A stretch of 52,575 nucleotides of DNA, taken from assembly GCF_041261445.1 (NCBI RefSeq), contig NZ_JBGCCU010000047.1, positions 1 to 52,575 on the forward strand. Direction: 5' to 3'. Of the stretch, positions 43,169 to 52,115 are shown one piece after another; position 1 is the first letter of the stretch, and each line of letters starts with the position of its first letter. The notes under the pieces were generated by a model. It searched no databases. It was not told the DNA's origin and saw nothing but the letters and a program-made list of their open reading frames with translations. A program made the translations under genes and the position numbers. The DNA is from Catenulispora sp. EB89. GTDB lineage: Bacteria > Actinomycetota > Actinomycetes > Streptomycetales > Catenulisporaceae.

Positions 43169-44143
43169 TTGTTCGGATTCATCCTCCGGCGGGGGCTGGG
43201 AGCGGTGCTGATCCTGTTCGCGGTCAGCGCGGTCACGTTCTTCCTGTTCTTCGCCCTCCCGTCGGACCCGGCCCGGCTGTCCTGCGGCAAGACCTGCACG
43301 CCGCAGACCTTGGCAGCGATCCGCCACAACCTGGGCGTGGACCGCCCGCTCTTCGACCAGTACTGGCAGTTCCTCCACGGGATCCTCGCCGGCCGCCACT
43401 TCGGCGCGACCTGGTGCGCGGCGCCCTGCCTGGGCTACTCGTTCGTGAACCACGAGTCCGTGACGTCCACCCTCGCCGACCGCTTTCCGGCGACGCTTTC
43501 CCTGGCCGTCGGCGCTTCCGTCCTGATCCTGACCGTCGGAGTCGGCCTGGGGGTCATCGCCGCGCTGCGCCGGGGCCAGGCCCTCGACAAACGGCTCACC
43601 GCCATCGCCCTCGTCGGTTCGTCCATGCAGGTCTACTTCGTCGGCATCGTCGCGCGATACCTGCTGGTGGACGAATTCTCCGTCCTCCCGCAGCCCGGCT
43701 ACAACCCGATCACCTCAGATCCCGGCAAGTGGTTCGGCGGGATGATCCTGCCCTGGACCACCCTGGCCGTGGTGAGCGCGGCGACCTATGTGAGATTCAC
43801 CCGCTCCTCGATGATCGAGGCCGAGGCCCAGGAATATGTCCGGACGGCGCGGGCCCAGGGTCTTCCACCCCGCGTGGTGCACCTGCGCTACGCCTGGCGC
43901 GGCGCCATGACCCTGGTGCTCACTCAGTTCGGTCTCGACCTCGGACTGTTCCTCGGCAGCGCCGTGATCACCGAAACCACGTTCAACATCCACGGCATCG
44001 CGCAACTCGCCGTCTCCTCGGTGACGGACTTGGACCTGCCGATGATCACCGGGACCGTCCTGGTCGCAGCAGCCTTCATCGTCCTGTGCAACGTCGCGGT
44101 CGACCTCTGCTACGCGTTCATCGATCCCCGAGTGAGGCTGTGA
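43169..44143 (+). CDS. peptide ABC transporter permease (DppB/OppB-like)
   Basis: A 324-residue membrane protein starting MFGFILRRGLGAVLILFAVSAVTFFLFFALP, the typical OppB first helix, with the EAA loop EAQEYVRTARAQGLPPRVVHLRYAWRGA. The start is TTG at 43169 with GGAG seven bases upstream; no ATG or GTG gives the full first helix. A CGKTC-to-CAAPC cysteine-rich periplasmic-side loop (CGKTCTP; WCAAPCLGY) is also present. The stop overlaps the next start (TGATG). Confidence 0.9.
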   Translation: MFGFILRRGLGAVLILFAVSAVTFFLFFALPSDPARLSCGKTCTPQTLAAIRHNLGVDRPLFDQYWQFLHGILAGRHFGATWCAAPCLGYSFVNHESVTSTLADRFPATLSLAVGASVLILTVGVGLGVIAALRRGQALDKRLTAIALVGSSMQVYFVGIVARYLLVDEFSVLPQPGYNPITSDPGKWFGGMILPWTTLAVVSAATYVRFTRSSMIEAEAQEYVRTARAQGLPPRVVHLRYAWRGAMTLVLTQFGLDLGLFLGSAVITETTFNIHGIAQLAVSSVTDLDLPMITGTVLVAAAFIVLCNVAVDLCYAFIDPRVRL

Positions 44144-45171
44144 TGAGCACCGCGCATGAATTCCCCGCGGCGGCCGAACGTCCCCTGCTCGCGGTCGAAG
44201 ACCTCGGCATCCGCTTCCACACAGAAGGCGGGACCGTTCAAGCGGTCAACGGCCTGAGCTTCAACCTGCGCCGCGGACGGACACTCGCCGTGGTGGGGGA
44301 GTCCGGTTCGGGCAAAAGTGCCACAGGGCTGGCGTTGCTCGGCTTGCACGATCGGCGCCGCACCGAGGTTTCCGGCCGGGTGGAATTCGACGGTGTCGAC
44401 CTGGCCGGCCTCGACGAGCGAAGGATGTCGGCTTACCGCGGTTCGCGCGTCGCGATGGTCTTTCAGGACGCACTGACCGCACTGTCGCCGTACCATACGG
44501 TAGAGCATCAGCTCACTGACGCCTACCGCCGACGGACCGGCGCGAGCCGGCGTCAGGCCCGAACCCGGGCGATCGACATGCTCGCCCGAGTCGGTATCCC
44601 GGACCCCGGTCGGCGTGTCGACGAGTATCCCCACGAGTTCTCCGGCGGCATGCGGCAGCGCGTCATGATCGCCATGGCGCTGATGGGCGAGCCGGACCTG
44701 GTGATCGCCGACGAACCCACCACGGCGCTCGACGTCACCGTCCAGGCGCAGATTCTCGAGCTGTTGACCGAGTTGCAGGCCGAGTCACAGCTCGCGATCC
44801 TGCTGATCACCCACGACCTCGGCGTCGTGGCCGGGGTGGCGCACGACGTGATGGTGATGTACGCGGGGCGCTGCGTCGAATACGGTCCGGCCGCGCAAGT
44901 GCTCACAGCCCCTGAGCACCCTTACACCACCGGGCTGCTGCGCTCCGTGCCGACGCTGTCCGGAGACCCCGACTCCGAACTCGTTCCGATCGCCGGGAGC
45001 CCGCCGAACCTGCTCGACCCGCCGGGAGGCTGCGCCTTCCACCCCCGGTGCGAGCTCCGCACGCAGGTTTCCGGCGACCGCTGCGCGACGGTCGTTCCGA
45101 TTCTGGAGCCGGGCTCGGCCGGCGGACGTACACGAGCCTGCCACCTCGCCGTCGAACGGATCACAGCCTGA
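44143..45171 (+). CDS. peptide ABC transporter ATP-binding protein (DppD/OppD-like)
   Basis: 342 residues: Walker A GESGSGKS, signature FSGGMRQRV, Walker [15 protein letters not shown]-loop ITHDL, and the C-terminal oligopeptide-transporter cysteine motif ([13 protein letters not shown]...C). It overlaps both neighbours by one base, so the three genes are translationally coupled. It powers uptake with the OppF-like partner. Confidence 0.94.
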   Translation: MSTAHEFPAAAERPLLAVEDLGIRFHTEGGTVQAVNGLSFNLRRGRTLAVVGESGSGKSATGLALLGLHDRRRTEVSGRVEFDGVDLAGLDERRMSAYRGSRVAMVFQDALTALSPYHTVEHQLTDAYRRRTGASRRQARTRAIDMLARVGIPDPGRRVDEYPHEFSGGMRQRVMIAMALMGEPDLVIADEPTTALDVTVQAQILELLTELQAESQLAILLITHDLGVVAGVAHDVMVMYAGRCVEYGPAAQVLTAPEHPYTTGLLRSVPTLSGDPDSELVPIAGSPPNLLDPPGGCAFHPRCELRTQVSGDRCATVVPILEPGSAGGRTRACHLAVERITA

Positions 45172-46229
45172 TGGACGCTTCCACGACCAACCCCATGGAC
45201 CTCGACCTGAGGCCGCCGAAGTCGGACCCGCCGAAGTCAGACCCGCTTCTTGACGTCGTAGGACTGGCGAAACACTTCCCCGTTCGCCGCGGACTCCTCA
45301 TCCCACGCCACGCCGGCGCGGTGAAGGCCGTGGACGGGGTGTCGTTCGCGGTGTCCCGCGGCGAGACCCTCGGACTGGTCGGTGAGTCCGGCTGTGGCAA
45401 GTCCACCACCGGCCGCCTGATTACCCGGCTGCTGGAACCGACCGCGGGCACCATCCGCTACGACGGGCAGGACATCACCCACGCCGGCCGCCGGGAACTC
45501 GCGCCACTGCGCGGCAAGATACAGATGGTCTTCCAAGATCCCTACGCCTCACTCAATCCGCGCCACACCGTGGGCGACATCATCGCCGCGCCGCTGGAGT
45601 CCCTTCGCATCGGCTCGACATCCAGCCGCCGAGACCGGGTCGCCGAACTGCTGGACGTCGTGGGCCTCGACCCCGCGCACGTCCACCGATACCCGCACGA
45701 GTTCTCCGGCGGCCAGCGCCAGCGGATCGGGGTGGCCCGGGCCCTGGCGACCGAGCCGGAGCTGATCGTCGCCGACGAACCGGTCTCGGCGCTCGACGTC
45801 TCCATCCAGGCCCAGGTCGTCAACCTCATCCGGCGACTCCAGCGCGACCTCGGCATCGCATTCGTGTTCATCGCCCACGACCTGGCCGTCGTCCGCCAGG
45901 TCAGCCGCCGGGTCGCGGTCATGTACCTGGGACGGATCGTCGAAACCGCCGATCGTGAAACCCTATATCGCCAGCCCCGACACCCCTACACGCAGGCCTT
46001 GCTGTCGGCCGTCCCCGAGCTGGACGACGGTAGGAGCCCCGCCCGAGAGCGCATCCGGCTGGTCGGCGACGTGCCCAGCCCACTGAACCCGCCCTCGGGC
46101 TGCTCATTTCGGACCCGCTGCGCAAAAGCAGCGGAGATCTGTGCGGTCGAGGAACCTCCGCTGGTCCAGCTCGTCGGCTCAGCCGGCGAGCACCTTGCGG
46201 CGTGTCACTTCCCTGGAGCGCCCGCCTGA
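45171..46229 (+). CDS. peptide ABC transporter ATP-binding protein (DppF/OppF-like)
   Basis: 352 residues: Walker [14 protein letters not shown]-loop [16 protein letters not shown], signature [15 protein letters not shown], Walker [16 protein letters not shown]-loop IAHDL and the C-terminal Cys motif [13 protein letters not shown]. An N-terminal [11 protein letters not shown] duplication is visible. Its ATG overlaps the previous stop (TGATGG). Last gene of the importer. Confidence 0.94.
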   Translation: MDASTTNPMDLDLRPPKSDPPKSDPLLDVVGLAKHFPVRRGLLIPRHAGAVKAVDGVSFAVSRGETLGLVGESGCGKSTTGRLITRLLEPTAGTIRYDGQDITHAGRRELAPLRGKIQMVFQDPYASLNPRHTVGDIIAAPLESLRIGSTSSRRDRVAELLDVVGLDPAHVHRYPHEFSGGQRQRIGVARALATEPELIVADEPVSALDVSIQAQVVNLIRRLQRDLGIAFVFIAHDLAVVRQVSRRVAVMYLGRIVETADRETLYRQPRHPYTQALLSAVPELDDGRSPARERIRLVGDVPSPLNPPSGCSFRTRCAKAAEICAVEEPPLVQLVGSAGEHLAACHFPGAPA

Positions 46230-46730
46230 TTTCGCGCTGTCAGCCGACATCTTCGTGGTCTCCCAGCCAGGGGAAGCTGGCGCAGCGATGGGGCAGGGGC
46301 CGACAGGGTCCATCGTCCACCCGATTTCGACGGTGGCGGCGGCGTACTGTCGCCCGGTGACATAGCTGAAGCAGGACCCGAATTAGCAGGTGGACGCGTG
46401 GGCGCTGCCGGCGGGGAGGACGCCGGCGCTGGTTGCCGCCGCTGAAAGGACGAAGTGATCAAGGGGTACCGAGCGGCCGCCAGAACTTCCAGGTCAGACC
46501 TGGAAGGCCAGACACAGGCGCTGACGCTGTCAAGCGGCGAGGGTCTTCCGCGCCCAGAGTCGGGCCACCGCAGAGCTCCGGCAAAGAGCCGTGAATCGTG
46601 GACGGAGCAGGTGCGAGCTCTGCGAGACCGAGAGGGTTTCGGACCGTTCCGACTCGCCTAGCTGAAGGCCTTGGCAGGCGTCGCCGACTGGCGGTGAAGC
46701 GCGCGACACGACGGGCCGGTGGAGGCCCTG
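46230..46730. other. convergent intergenic region without a gene
   Basis: About 500 bases between the importer and the minus-strand hypothetical gene. The open frames have random, arginine/proline-rich composition and no Shine-Dalgarno. It holds the 21-bp palindrome described separately. Confidence 0.5.
46486..46506. terminator. perfect 21-bp palindrome in a convergent intergenic region
   Basis: CTTCCAGGTC, a central A, then GACCTGGAAG: a perfect 10-bp inverted repeat with a one-base centre. Such a short centre suits a DNA-binding dimer site or a bidirectional terminator with a rearranged loop. It lies between two convergent genes. Confidence 0.45.
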
Positions 46731-47318
46731 TCACCGTCGAGCCCAGCGGGAGGTGCCGAGGCGGCGAGGCACGGTGCCCACTGCTGGCGTGGAGGCCGTC
46801 TCGCGTATCGTGCGAGCACCTTCGGTGAACCGAGCTGTCAACGCACCGCACCTTTCGGCGGCGGCGTTAAAGTCGCTCCAGCTCTGCGCGGACATGTGCT
46901 TGCGGGTCTTCTCGCCGAGAGTGTCGAGTTCGACGTAGGCCGTCGTGAGTTCCCCGGCCAGCGACGTCACGAGCTCTGGGGCTTCGAGAAGCAGGATCGA
47001 GTACGAGGTCCATCGGTCATGCTCACGTGCTATGACCTGGCCGTACAGCCGATCCCGTTCCTCCGCCGTACTTAGCCCTTCGCGCAGACCGACCAGAAGT
47101 CGTCGCCACGCCAGCTCGAACTCGACGCCCGCACGAAGGAAATCCGCGTACACAGCCCTGGTGACTCGGGTCTGTTCGGCCGTGATCGCTGCTTGGAGTT
47201 GCGCCTCGTTCAGTCGCAACTGGGTGCGCGCCGCCGTGGTGCTTCCCCACATCGCAGCCCCCGCGCCGAGGGCCGCTCCGATGAGACCCGCTATCGCACC
47301 GGTGACCTCTGACCCCAC
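46731..47318 (-). CDS. hypothetical protein with an N-terminal membrane segment
   Basis: A 195-residue protein starting GTG at 47318. The first 25 residues form one glycine/alanine-rich membrane helix (VTGAIAGLIGAALGAGAAMWG), followed by a long helical, probably coiled-coil part (RLNEAQLQAAITAEQTRVTRAVYADFLRAGVEFELAWRRLL). The layout is frequent among actinobacterial proteins of unknown function. Divergent from the DUF6879-type cassette. Confidence 0.65.
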   Translation of the reverse strand: MGSEVTGAIAGLIGAALGAGAAMWGSTTAARTQLRLNEAQLQAAITAEQTRVTRAVYADFLRAGVEFELAWRRLLVGLREGLSTAEERDRLYGQVIAREHDRWTSYSILLLEAPELVTSLAGELTTAYVELDTLGEKTRKHMSAQSWSDFNAAAERCGALTARFTEGARTIRETASTPAVGTVPRRLGTSRWARR

Positions 47319-47860
47319 AGTCCCGACAGCTTAGCAGAATACTGATTTAGGCTCGCGGCTGGGCCCGAGGGTGATGGACGCCGGGCGTACGGGGTAAAAC
47401 CGATACAGACGCCTGCACTCTCCCACCCACAAGCAATTGTGAGAACTCGGCCCGTACAGTCGCATGTGTGACCGCGAACAAATGTCTTACTCATTGCAAG
47501 GCGCTGATCGCCCAACTTCTGTGTCCCCGGCTCGTCTCGACGTAGCGCAACCGGCCTTGGCGTGCTGTCCGGAAGGCCCGCGGTATGGCGCCATATCGCG
47601 CCATGGGAATAATCCTACGCTGTTCATGTATGTATTTGTGAACTACGGTGCACATGGTGAACCAAGTCAGTATCCTGTAACACCCCGCCCGAAGAGCAGC
47701 GCCGCTCTCGCCCGTCGACCGCCGAGTCCGACCGGGCGCGACCTCGGCGACCGCGCCCTCCCGACTTCGGACGATTCACGCCAAGATCAGCCCTTACGTC
47801 CTGTATTTCGATATGCTTCGTAGGTCAGCTGCCGACGGACCTCAGCCCAGGGAGGGTTTC
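47319..47860. other. divergent promoter region, unusually AT-rich in the middle
   Basis: 540 bases between divergent genes. The segment about 47600-47680 is much lower in G+C than its surroundings (AATAATCC, TTCATGTATGTATTTGTG), as expected for promoters. No gene is supported; plus-strand frames lack a start signal. Confidence 0.5.
47585..47604. promoter_or_regulatory. operator-like palindrome ATGGCGC-N6-GCGCCAT
   Basis: ATGGCGC (47585-47591) and GCGCCAT (47598-47604) are perfect inverted arms with a CATATC spacer, immediately left of the AT-rich segment. It is a plausible binding site for a dimeric regulator of one or both divergent genes. Confidence 0.45.
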
Positions 47861-48130
47861 GTGACTGCAAGGTGGGAGGCGGACCATTCCGCTTCGTTCG
47901 AACGACGGCTCGGAAAATCCGCTTCAGAACTGAGAATCACGGACAACAATCCCAGTTGCCCCGACATATGGGAGCTGGACAACGGTGATTTCGCCGTTAT
48001 CGGACGCGATCTCACCGAATCCTATGACGGCCGGCTTCCGGCGGGTGTCAGTGTCGGAGTCGACGAACGGCTCGTGGTGATCCCCCGGTTGATGGTCATC
48101 GCCGCCAAGGAAGACATTCCCGGTGAATAG
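47861..48130 (+). CDS. small conserved protein partnered with the DUF6879-like gene
   Basis: An 89-residue protein from GTG 47861 with GGGAGG five bases upstream. The core CPDIWELDNGDFAVIGRDLTESYDGRLPAGVSVGVDERLVVIPR matches what I recall of a small actinobacterial protein that sits beside DUF6879 genes. Function is unknown. Its stop overlaps the next GTG by 8 bases, so the two are coupled. Confidence 0.7.
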   Translation: MTARWEADHSASFERRLGKSASELRITDNNPSCPDIWELDNGDFAVIGRDLTESYDGRLPAGVSVGVDERLVVIPRLMVIAAKEDIPGE

Positions 48131-48730
48131 CCCGCCAGCCCGGCCGTCCGGCGTCACGCTCAGTGCCGAAGAATACATCGATGACTTCTTCCCCGATTCT
48201 GGCATATCTCCGACGGGGATTTCTGGAAACTCGAGCGCATTCAGTCGTTCCAGGAGCAGGACAGTGCAAGTTGGAATGCCTTCGCGCGCGGCGACATGGC
48301 CGAGGCTTTTCGTCTCATCGAGTCCCGCCGCACTTCGCTCGCGGAGTACTACGCCAAAGTCGCACACAGCGGCTTCACCACATACCGCGCCCGAGTGGTC
48401 GAGGACCAGATCACGCCGTATCTTCAGTGGGAGCTCCATTCGCTGCGCCAGCGGAACGAACTCGGCGAGCAGATCAGGGTCGTCAGCGCGACCGAGGTGG
48501 CACCGCTCGAACGCCAGGGCATACTCCCCGAGATCGTGACCGTTGGGACCGAAGCCGTCTACGAAGTGCTCTACGACGCCCAAGGGGCGAACACGGGTGC
48601 GGTTCGTTCCGAGGTGCCCGGCGACGTGACCCGATGGCGGGCATTCATTAGAGATCTCTATTCTCTCGGCGAAGATATTGACGACTTCCTGGATGGAAAA
48701 GTTGACTCCATGCGACGTAATCGCTGGTAG
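48123..48730 (+). pseudogene. DUF6879-like gene with an apparent -1 frameshift
   Basis: The N-terminus (GVTLSAEEYIDDFFPD) is in the frame from GTG 48123. The family-like continuation, RFWHISDGDFWKLERIQSF, then EAFRLIESRRTSLAEYY, QITPYLQWELHSLRQR and the end DSMRRNRW, is one frame back and open from about 48185 to 48730, but has no start codon before the ATG at 48296. Joining them needs a -1 shift in TTCTTCCCCGATT (48186-48198). This could be a sequencing error, a disabling mutation or programmed slippage at the C-run. An internal start at 48296 would give a truncated 144-residue protein. Confidence 0.7.
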
Positions 48731-48780
48731 CCTATACGTATTTCACCTTCCGTGTCGTCGATTTACAGGAATAACCCATC

Positions 48781-51189
48781 ATGAACCAGCGGCCCTACCG
48801 AGACGAACCGGACGAACATCGGCGCGCAAAGCATCCCGAGGCGTCAAGCCCTGGGAACGGTCCGGCCTCGGCCGGGGAGACGTCGGGCGGCATTCATTCT
48901 CGCCGTGGGTCGGGATCTGCGACCCCGCGGCAACTGCCCAGCGATATTCGCGGTTTCGTCAATAGGGACCAGTCTTTACAGCAGCTTGACGTCCTGTTCA
49001 TGGAAGACCGCGAGCGGGCACAGATCTCCACTGTGTGCATCGTGGCCGGCACGGCGGGAGTCGGGAAGACTTCATTCGCGATCCACTGGGCGCACCGAAT
49101 CGCCGACCAGTTCCCGGACGGCCAGCTCTTCGTCAACTTGCGGGGTTACGATCCAGGGCCGCCTATGGCCCCCGATCAGATACTGGAGCGTTTCCTCAGC
49201 GCTTTGGGCGTCCCGCACACCGCCATTCCGGCCGACCTGGAGGCGCGGGCTGATCTTTACCGCTCGCAGGTCGCCGGGCGCAGGGTGCTGATCGTCCTCG
49301 ACAACGCCTCCAGCGTCCGTCAGGTACGTCCGCTTCTACCGGGCAGCCCTGGATGCCTGGTTCTGGTCACGTCACGCAGTCGGCTTTCCGGGCTGGTCGC
49401 CAGGGACGGCGCTCGGCGTCTGTCATTGGACATGCTCAACGAAGCCGAAGCCGTCTCGTTGATCCAAAGCCTGATCAAGGACTACCGCCACAACGACGAC
49501 GCGGAGGAGATCACAGAACTAGTTCACCTGTGCGCTCGGCTTCCTTTGGCCCTCCGAATCGCTGCTGAGAACGCCGCACGCCGACCACAGATGCCGCTCC
49601 GCGAGCTGATCGACGAGCTGCGGGACGAGTCCGCCCTCTGGGATGCCCTCGCCACAGGAGACGACGAAGAGGCCGACGCAGTGCGTTCGGTATTCGCCTG
49701 GTCCTACCGGGCACTTCCTGAATCGGCCAGCCGCTTGTTCCGACTCCTGGGCCTGCACCCCGGCTCTGACTTCAGCAGCCGGGCCGCCGCCGCACTCGCC
49801 GACATCCCGTTGGGCCGAGCCCGGCGCCTGCTGGACGACCTCGTTGGCGCCCACCTCATCGAGCAGCAGTCATCGGACCGCTACGGCTTCCACGACCTCT
49901 TGCGCGCCTACGCACTCGAGCAGGTCCGCGACGAGGAGGATCCCGCGTTTCAAGGGACGGTACTCCGTCGAACGCTCCTGTGGTACTTGCGGCAGGCCTC
50001 CGCGGTGACGGCGGTCGTCATCCCCGGAGCAGCGAGAGTGGCATTGGCCGACGTCGGTCACGATGGACATGACATCACTTTCCCCGACTATCACGATGCT
50101 CTTCACTGGTACGAGCAAGAGCGGCACAACTTAATCGCCGCCACACGAAGTGCCGCCACGGCCGGCTTCCATGACATCGCCTGGCAGCTCCCCATCAGCA
50201 TCCATCGCGTTTACACGACGTACAACGACATCGATGACTGGCGGATCACCGCTCCCATGGCCCTGGTCGCGGTGCGGACCACAGGCGACCGGGCTGGTGA
50301 AGCACTGGTCTTGGAGGGCCTCGCCAAACTCCACACCCAGTCCAACGATCCGCTGGCGGCGATCGAATACCACCAGGCGGCGCTGGCCATCCGCCGGGAC
50401 CTAGGCGATCGCCTAGGCGAAGTCTCATCCCTAAACGGTCTCGGACTGGCGATGCTTCGCGCGCACCGTTTGGCGGAGACAAAGGCGTTCTTCACAGAGA
50501 CGTACCAGCTCGCTGTCGAGCTCGCCGACCGAAGATGGCAGGCCATTGCCGCCAACGCGCTGGCGTACACATATGCGGAACTGGAAGAGGTGGCCGAAGC
50601 TGAGTCACGCCATGACGAAGCCCTCACCTTGTTCCGCGAACTGCAAGACCGCGCCTCGGAGGGAGACGCCCTCCACTGCGCGAGCAAGATCTACAGAATG
50701 GCGGGCAGGTTTCCGGAAGCCCTTGCCGCGGTTCAGGACGCGCTGGTCATCGCCATGGATTTCGACAACTTGGCTTGGGAGGCATGGTGGTTGCTCGAAC
50801 TCGGGCAGGTCCAAGCTGCCTTGGGTGACCATGGGGAGGCCGTCAAGTCCTACCATCGGGCGGCTGTGCTGCACCGCCGGCTCGGCGACCGGGTCCGTGA
50901 GGCGTCGTCGTGGGACGCCACCGGCCTGTCATTCCTGGAGCAGGGACAGCCACAGGAAGCTGCCGAATTCCATCGCCAAGCCGTCAGTACCTTCAGAGCC
51001 GTCGGCAACCAATGGCAGCTGGCGCTCGGCTTGGCGAATCTCGCCACAGCGCTCGCGGCGGACCAGAAGGATCAGGAAGCGGTGCTGAAGGCCAGCGAGG
51101 CAGAAAGGCACCTGACCGGATTCGGTGATCCCGCGGCAAGACAGCTCCTGGAAAGAGTGCAAGCGTTACTTACATCGCTGACTCCCTGA
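48781..51189 (+). CDS. STAND-type NB-ARC ATPase with TPR-like repeats and no DNA-binding domain
   Basis: The protein has 802 residues. A disordered N-terminus (about 1-55) precedes an NB-ARC-like ATPase (Walker A GTAGVGKT, 90-97; Walker B LIVLDNA, 170-176; sensor-like LVTSRSRL) and TPR-like repeats (about 500-790: ALVLEGLAKLHTQSNDPLAAIEYHQAALAIRR and similar). Unlike AfsR regulators it lacks the winged helix and BTAD part, so it is a sensor or scaffold needing another output. It begins 50 bases after the DUF6879-like gene and is followed by a formyltransferase gene, suggesting one cassette. Confidence 0.88.
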   Translation: MNQRPYRDEPDEHRRAKHPEASSPGNGPASAGETSGGIHSRRGSGSATPRQLPSDIRGFVNRDQSLQQLDVLFMEDRERAQISTVCIVAGTAGVGKTSFAIHWAHRIADQFPDGQLFVNLRGYDPGPPMAPDQILERFLSALGVPHTAIPADLEARADLYRSQVAGRRVLIVLDNASSVRQVRPLLPGSPGCLVLVTSRSRLSGLVARDGARRLSLDMLNEAEAVSLIQSLIKDYRHNDDAEEITELVHLCARLPLALRIAAENAARRPQMPLRELIDELRDESALWDALATGDDEEADAVRSVFAWSYRALPESASRLFRLLGLHPGSDFSSRAAAALADIPLGRARRLLDDLVGAHLIEQQSSDRYGFHDLLRAYALEQVRDEEDPAFQGTVLRRTLLWYLRQASAVTAVVIPGAARVALADVGHDGHDITFPDYHDALHWYEQERHNLIAATRSAATAGFHDIAWQLPISIHRVYTTYNDIDDWRITAPMALVAVRTTGDRAGEALVLEGLAKLHTQSNDPLAAIEYHQAALAIRRDLGDRLGEVSSLNGLGLAMLRAHRLAETKAFFTETYQLAVELADRRWQAIAANALAYTYAELEEVAEAESRHDEALTLFRELQDRASEGDALHCASKIYRMAGRFPEALAAVQDALVIAMDFDNLAWEAWWLLELGQVQAALGDHGEAVKSYHRAAVLHRRLGDRVREASSWDATGLSFLEQGQPQEAAEFHRQAVSTFRAVGNQWQLALGLANLATALAADQKDQEAVLKASEAERHLTGFGDPAARQLLERVQALLTSLTP

Positions 51190-51230
51190 TCGCGACCGTA
51201 CGAATCCGGACTTCTCTTGGGAGACGCGCT

Positions 51231-52115
51231 ATGACCAGGGCCCTTCGGGTGGCGCTTGTTTCGTTTCGATCGGACATCTTCGCCGCACTGCACGCAGGCT
51301 GTGTCCAGGCCGGGCACGAGGTGCCTCTATACGTGATCAGCCGATCCGCACGGCCGGGAAAATCGAGCTATCCCACCATGGGAGAGAAGGTGGCCGATTC
51401 CCTCACCGTCATCGGACCGGAGGCCACAGTAGCTCTCCCCGGTGACATCGACGGACTGGTGACCGCCGTCAGGGGATACGACATCGACGTCGTGGTGGTG
51501 TGCGGGCTCAGCTGGCGGCTCACCGAGCCAGCGCTGCGGGCACCGAGGTTGGGCGTAATCAATATTCATACTTCCCTGCTTCCTAAGTATCGCGGTCCGA
51601 TGCCGCTCCAATGGGCGATCCGCAGCGGTGACCGCTCCATCGGCGTCACCGCGCACTGGATGGACGAACGCATTGACACCGGAAACATCCTCATCCAGCG
51701 CGGCGGGATCGAGGTGCCGGAGTACGTGCGGTTCGATGAGCTCTGGGAAGACGTTGCGCCCACGATCCGTATGCTCGTGTCAGAAGCTCTGACCATGGCT
51801 GCGGACGGTCATCCCGGTGTCCCCCAAGACGAAGGCATCGCGACGTACGCGCGTATGTTTCGTGCCGAAGACTCGATCATCGACCGGTCTTGGTCGGTCC
51901 AGGATGTGCATAACCTGGTTCGGGCCTTCTACTTCGGTGTGGGGATCCCGGGGCCGTTCGCGACGATCGACGGGATGCAGGTCCGCATACTCCGTACCAG
52001 TACCCAGCCGTGTAAGGGCATTCGATTCCAGCTGGCTGACGGCCCCTTGTGGATCGAAGAGGCCGAGATGCTGACGACCGCCCCGGACCAGGACGCCGCA
52101 CGCCGTGCTTCATGA
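51231..52115 (+). CDS. methionyl-tRNA-formyltransferase-like enzyme
   Basis: A 294-residue formyltransferase. The catalytic region reads GVINIHTSLLPKYRGPMPLQWAI (Asn and His of the N-formyltransferase triad; SLLPKYRG loop), followed by GVTAHWMDERIDTGNIL (catalytic Asp). A C-terminal OB-like part is shortened. It transfers a formyl group from 10-formyl-THF to an amine. Housekeeping Fmt usually lies next to peptide deformylase or sun-type genes, which are absent, so this is probably a second formyltransferase for a small molecule or sugar. The ATG at 51231 follows GGGAG. Confidence 0.88.
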   Translation: MTRALRVALVSFRSDIFAALHAGCVQAGHEVPLYVISRSARPGKSSYPTMGEKVADSLTVIGPEATVALPGDIDGLVTAVRGYDIDVVVVCGLSWRLTEPALRAPRLGVINIHTSLLPKYRGPMPLQWAIRSGDRSIGVTAHWMDERIDTGNILIQRGGIEVPEYVRFDELWEDVAPTIRMLVSEALTMAADGHPGVPQDEGIATYARMFRAEDSIIDRSWSVQDVHNLVRAFYFGVGIPGPFATIDGMQVRILRTSTQPCKGIRFQLADGPLWIEEAEMLTTAPDQDAARRAS

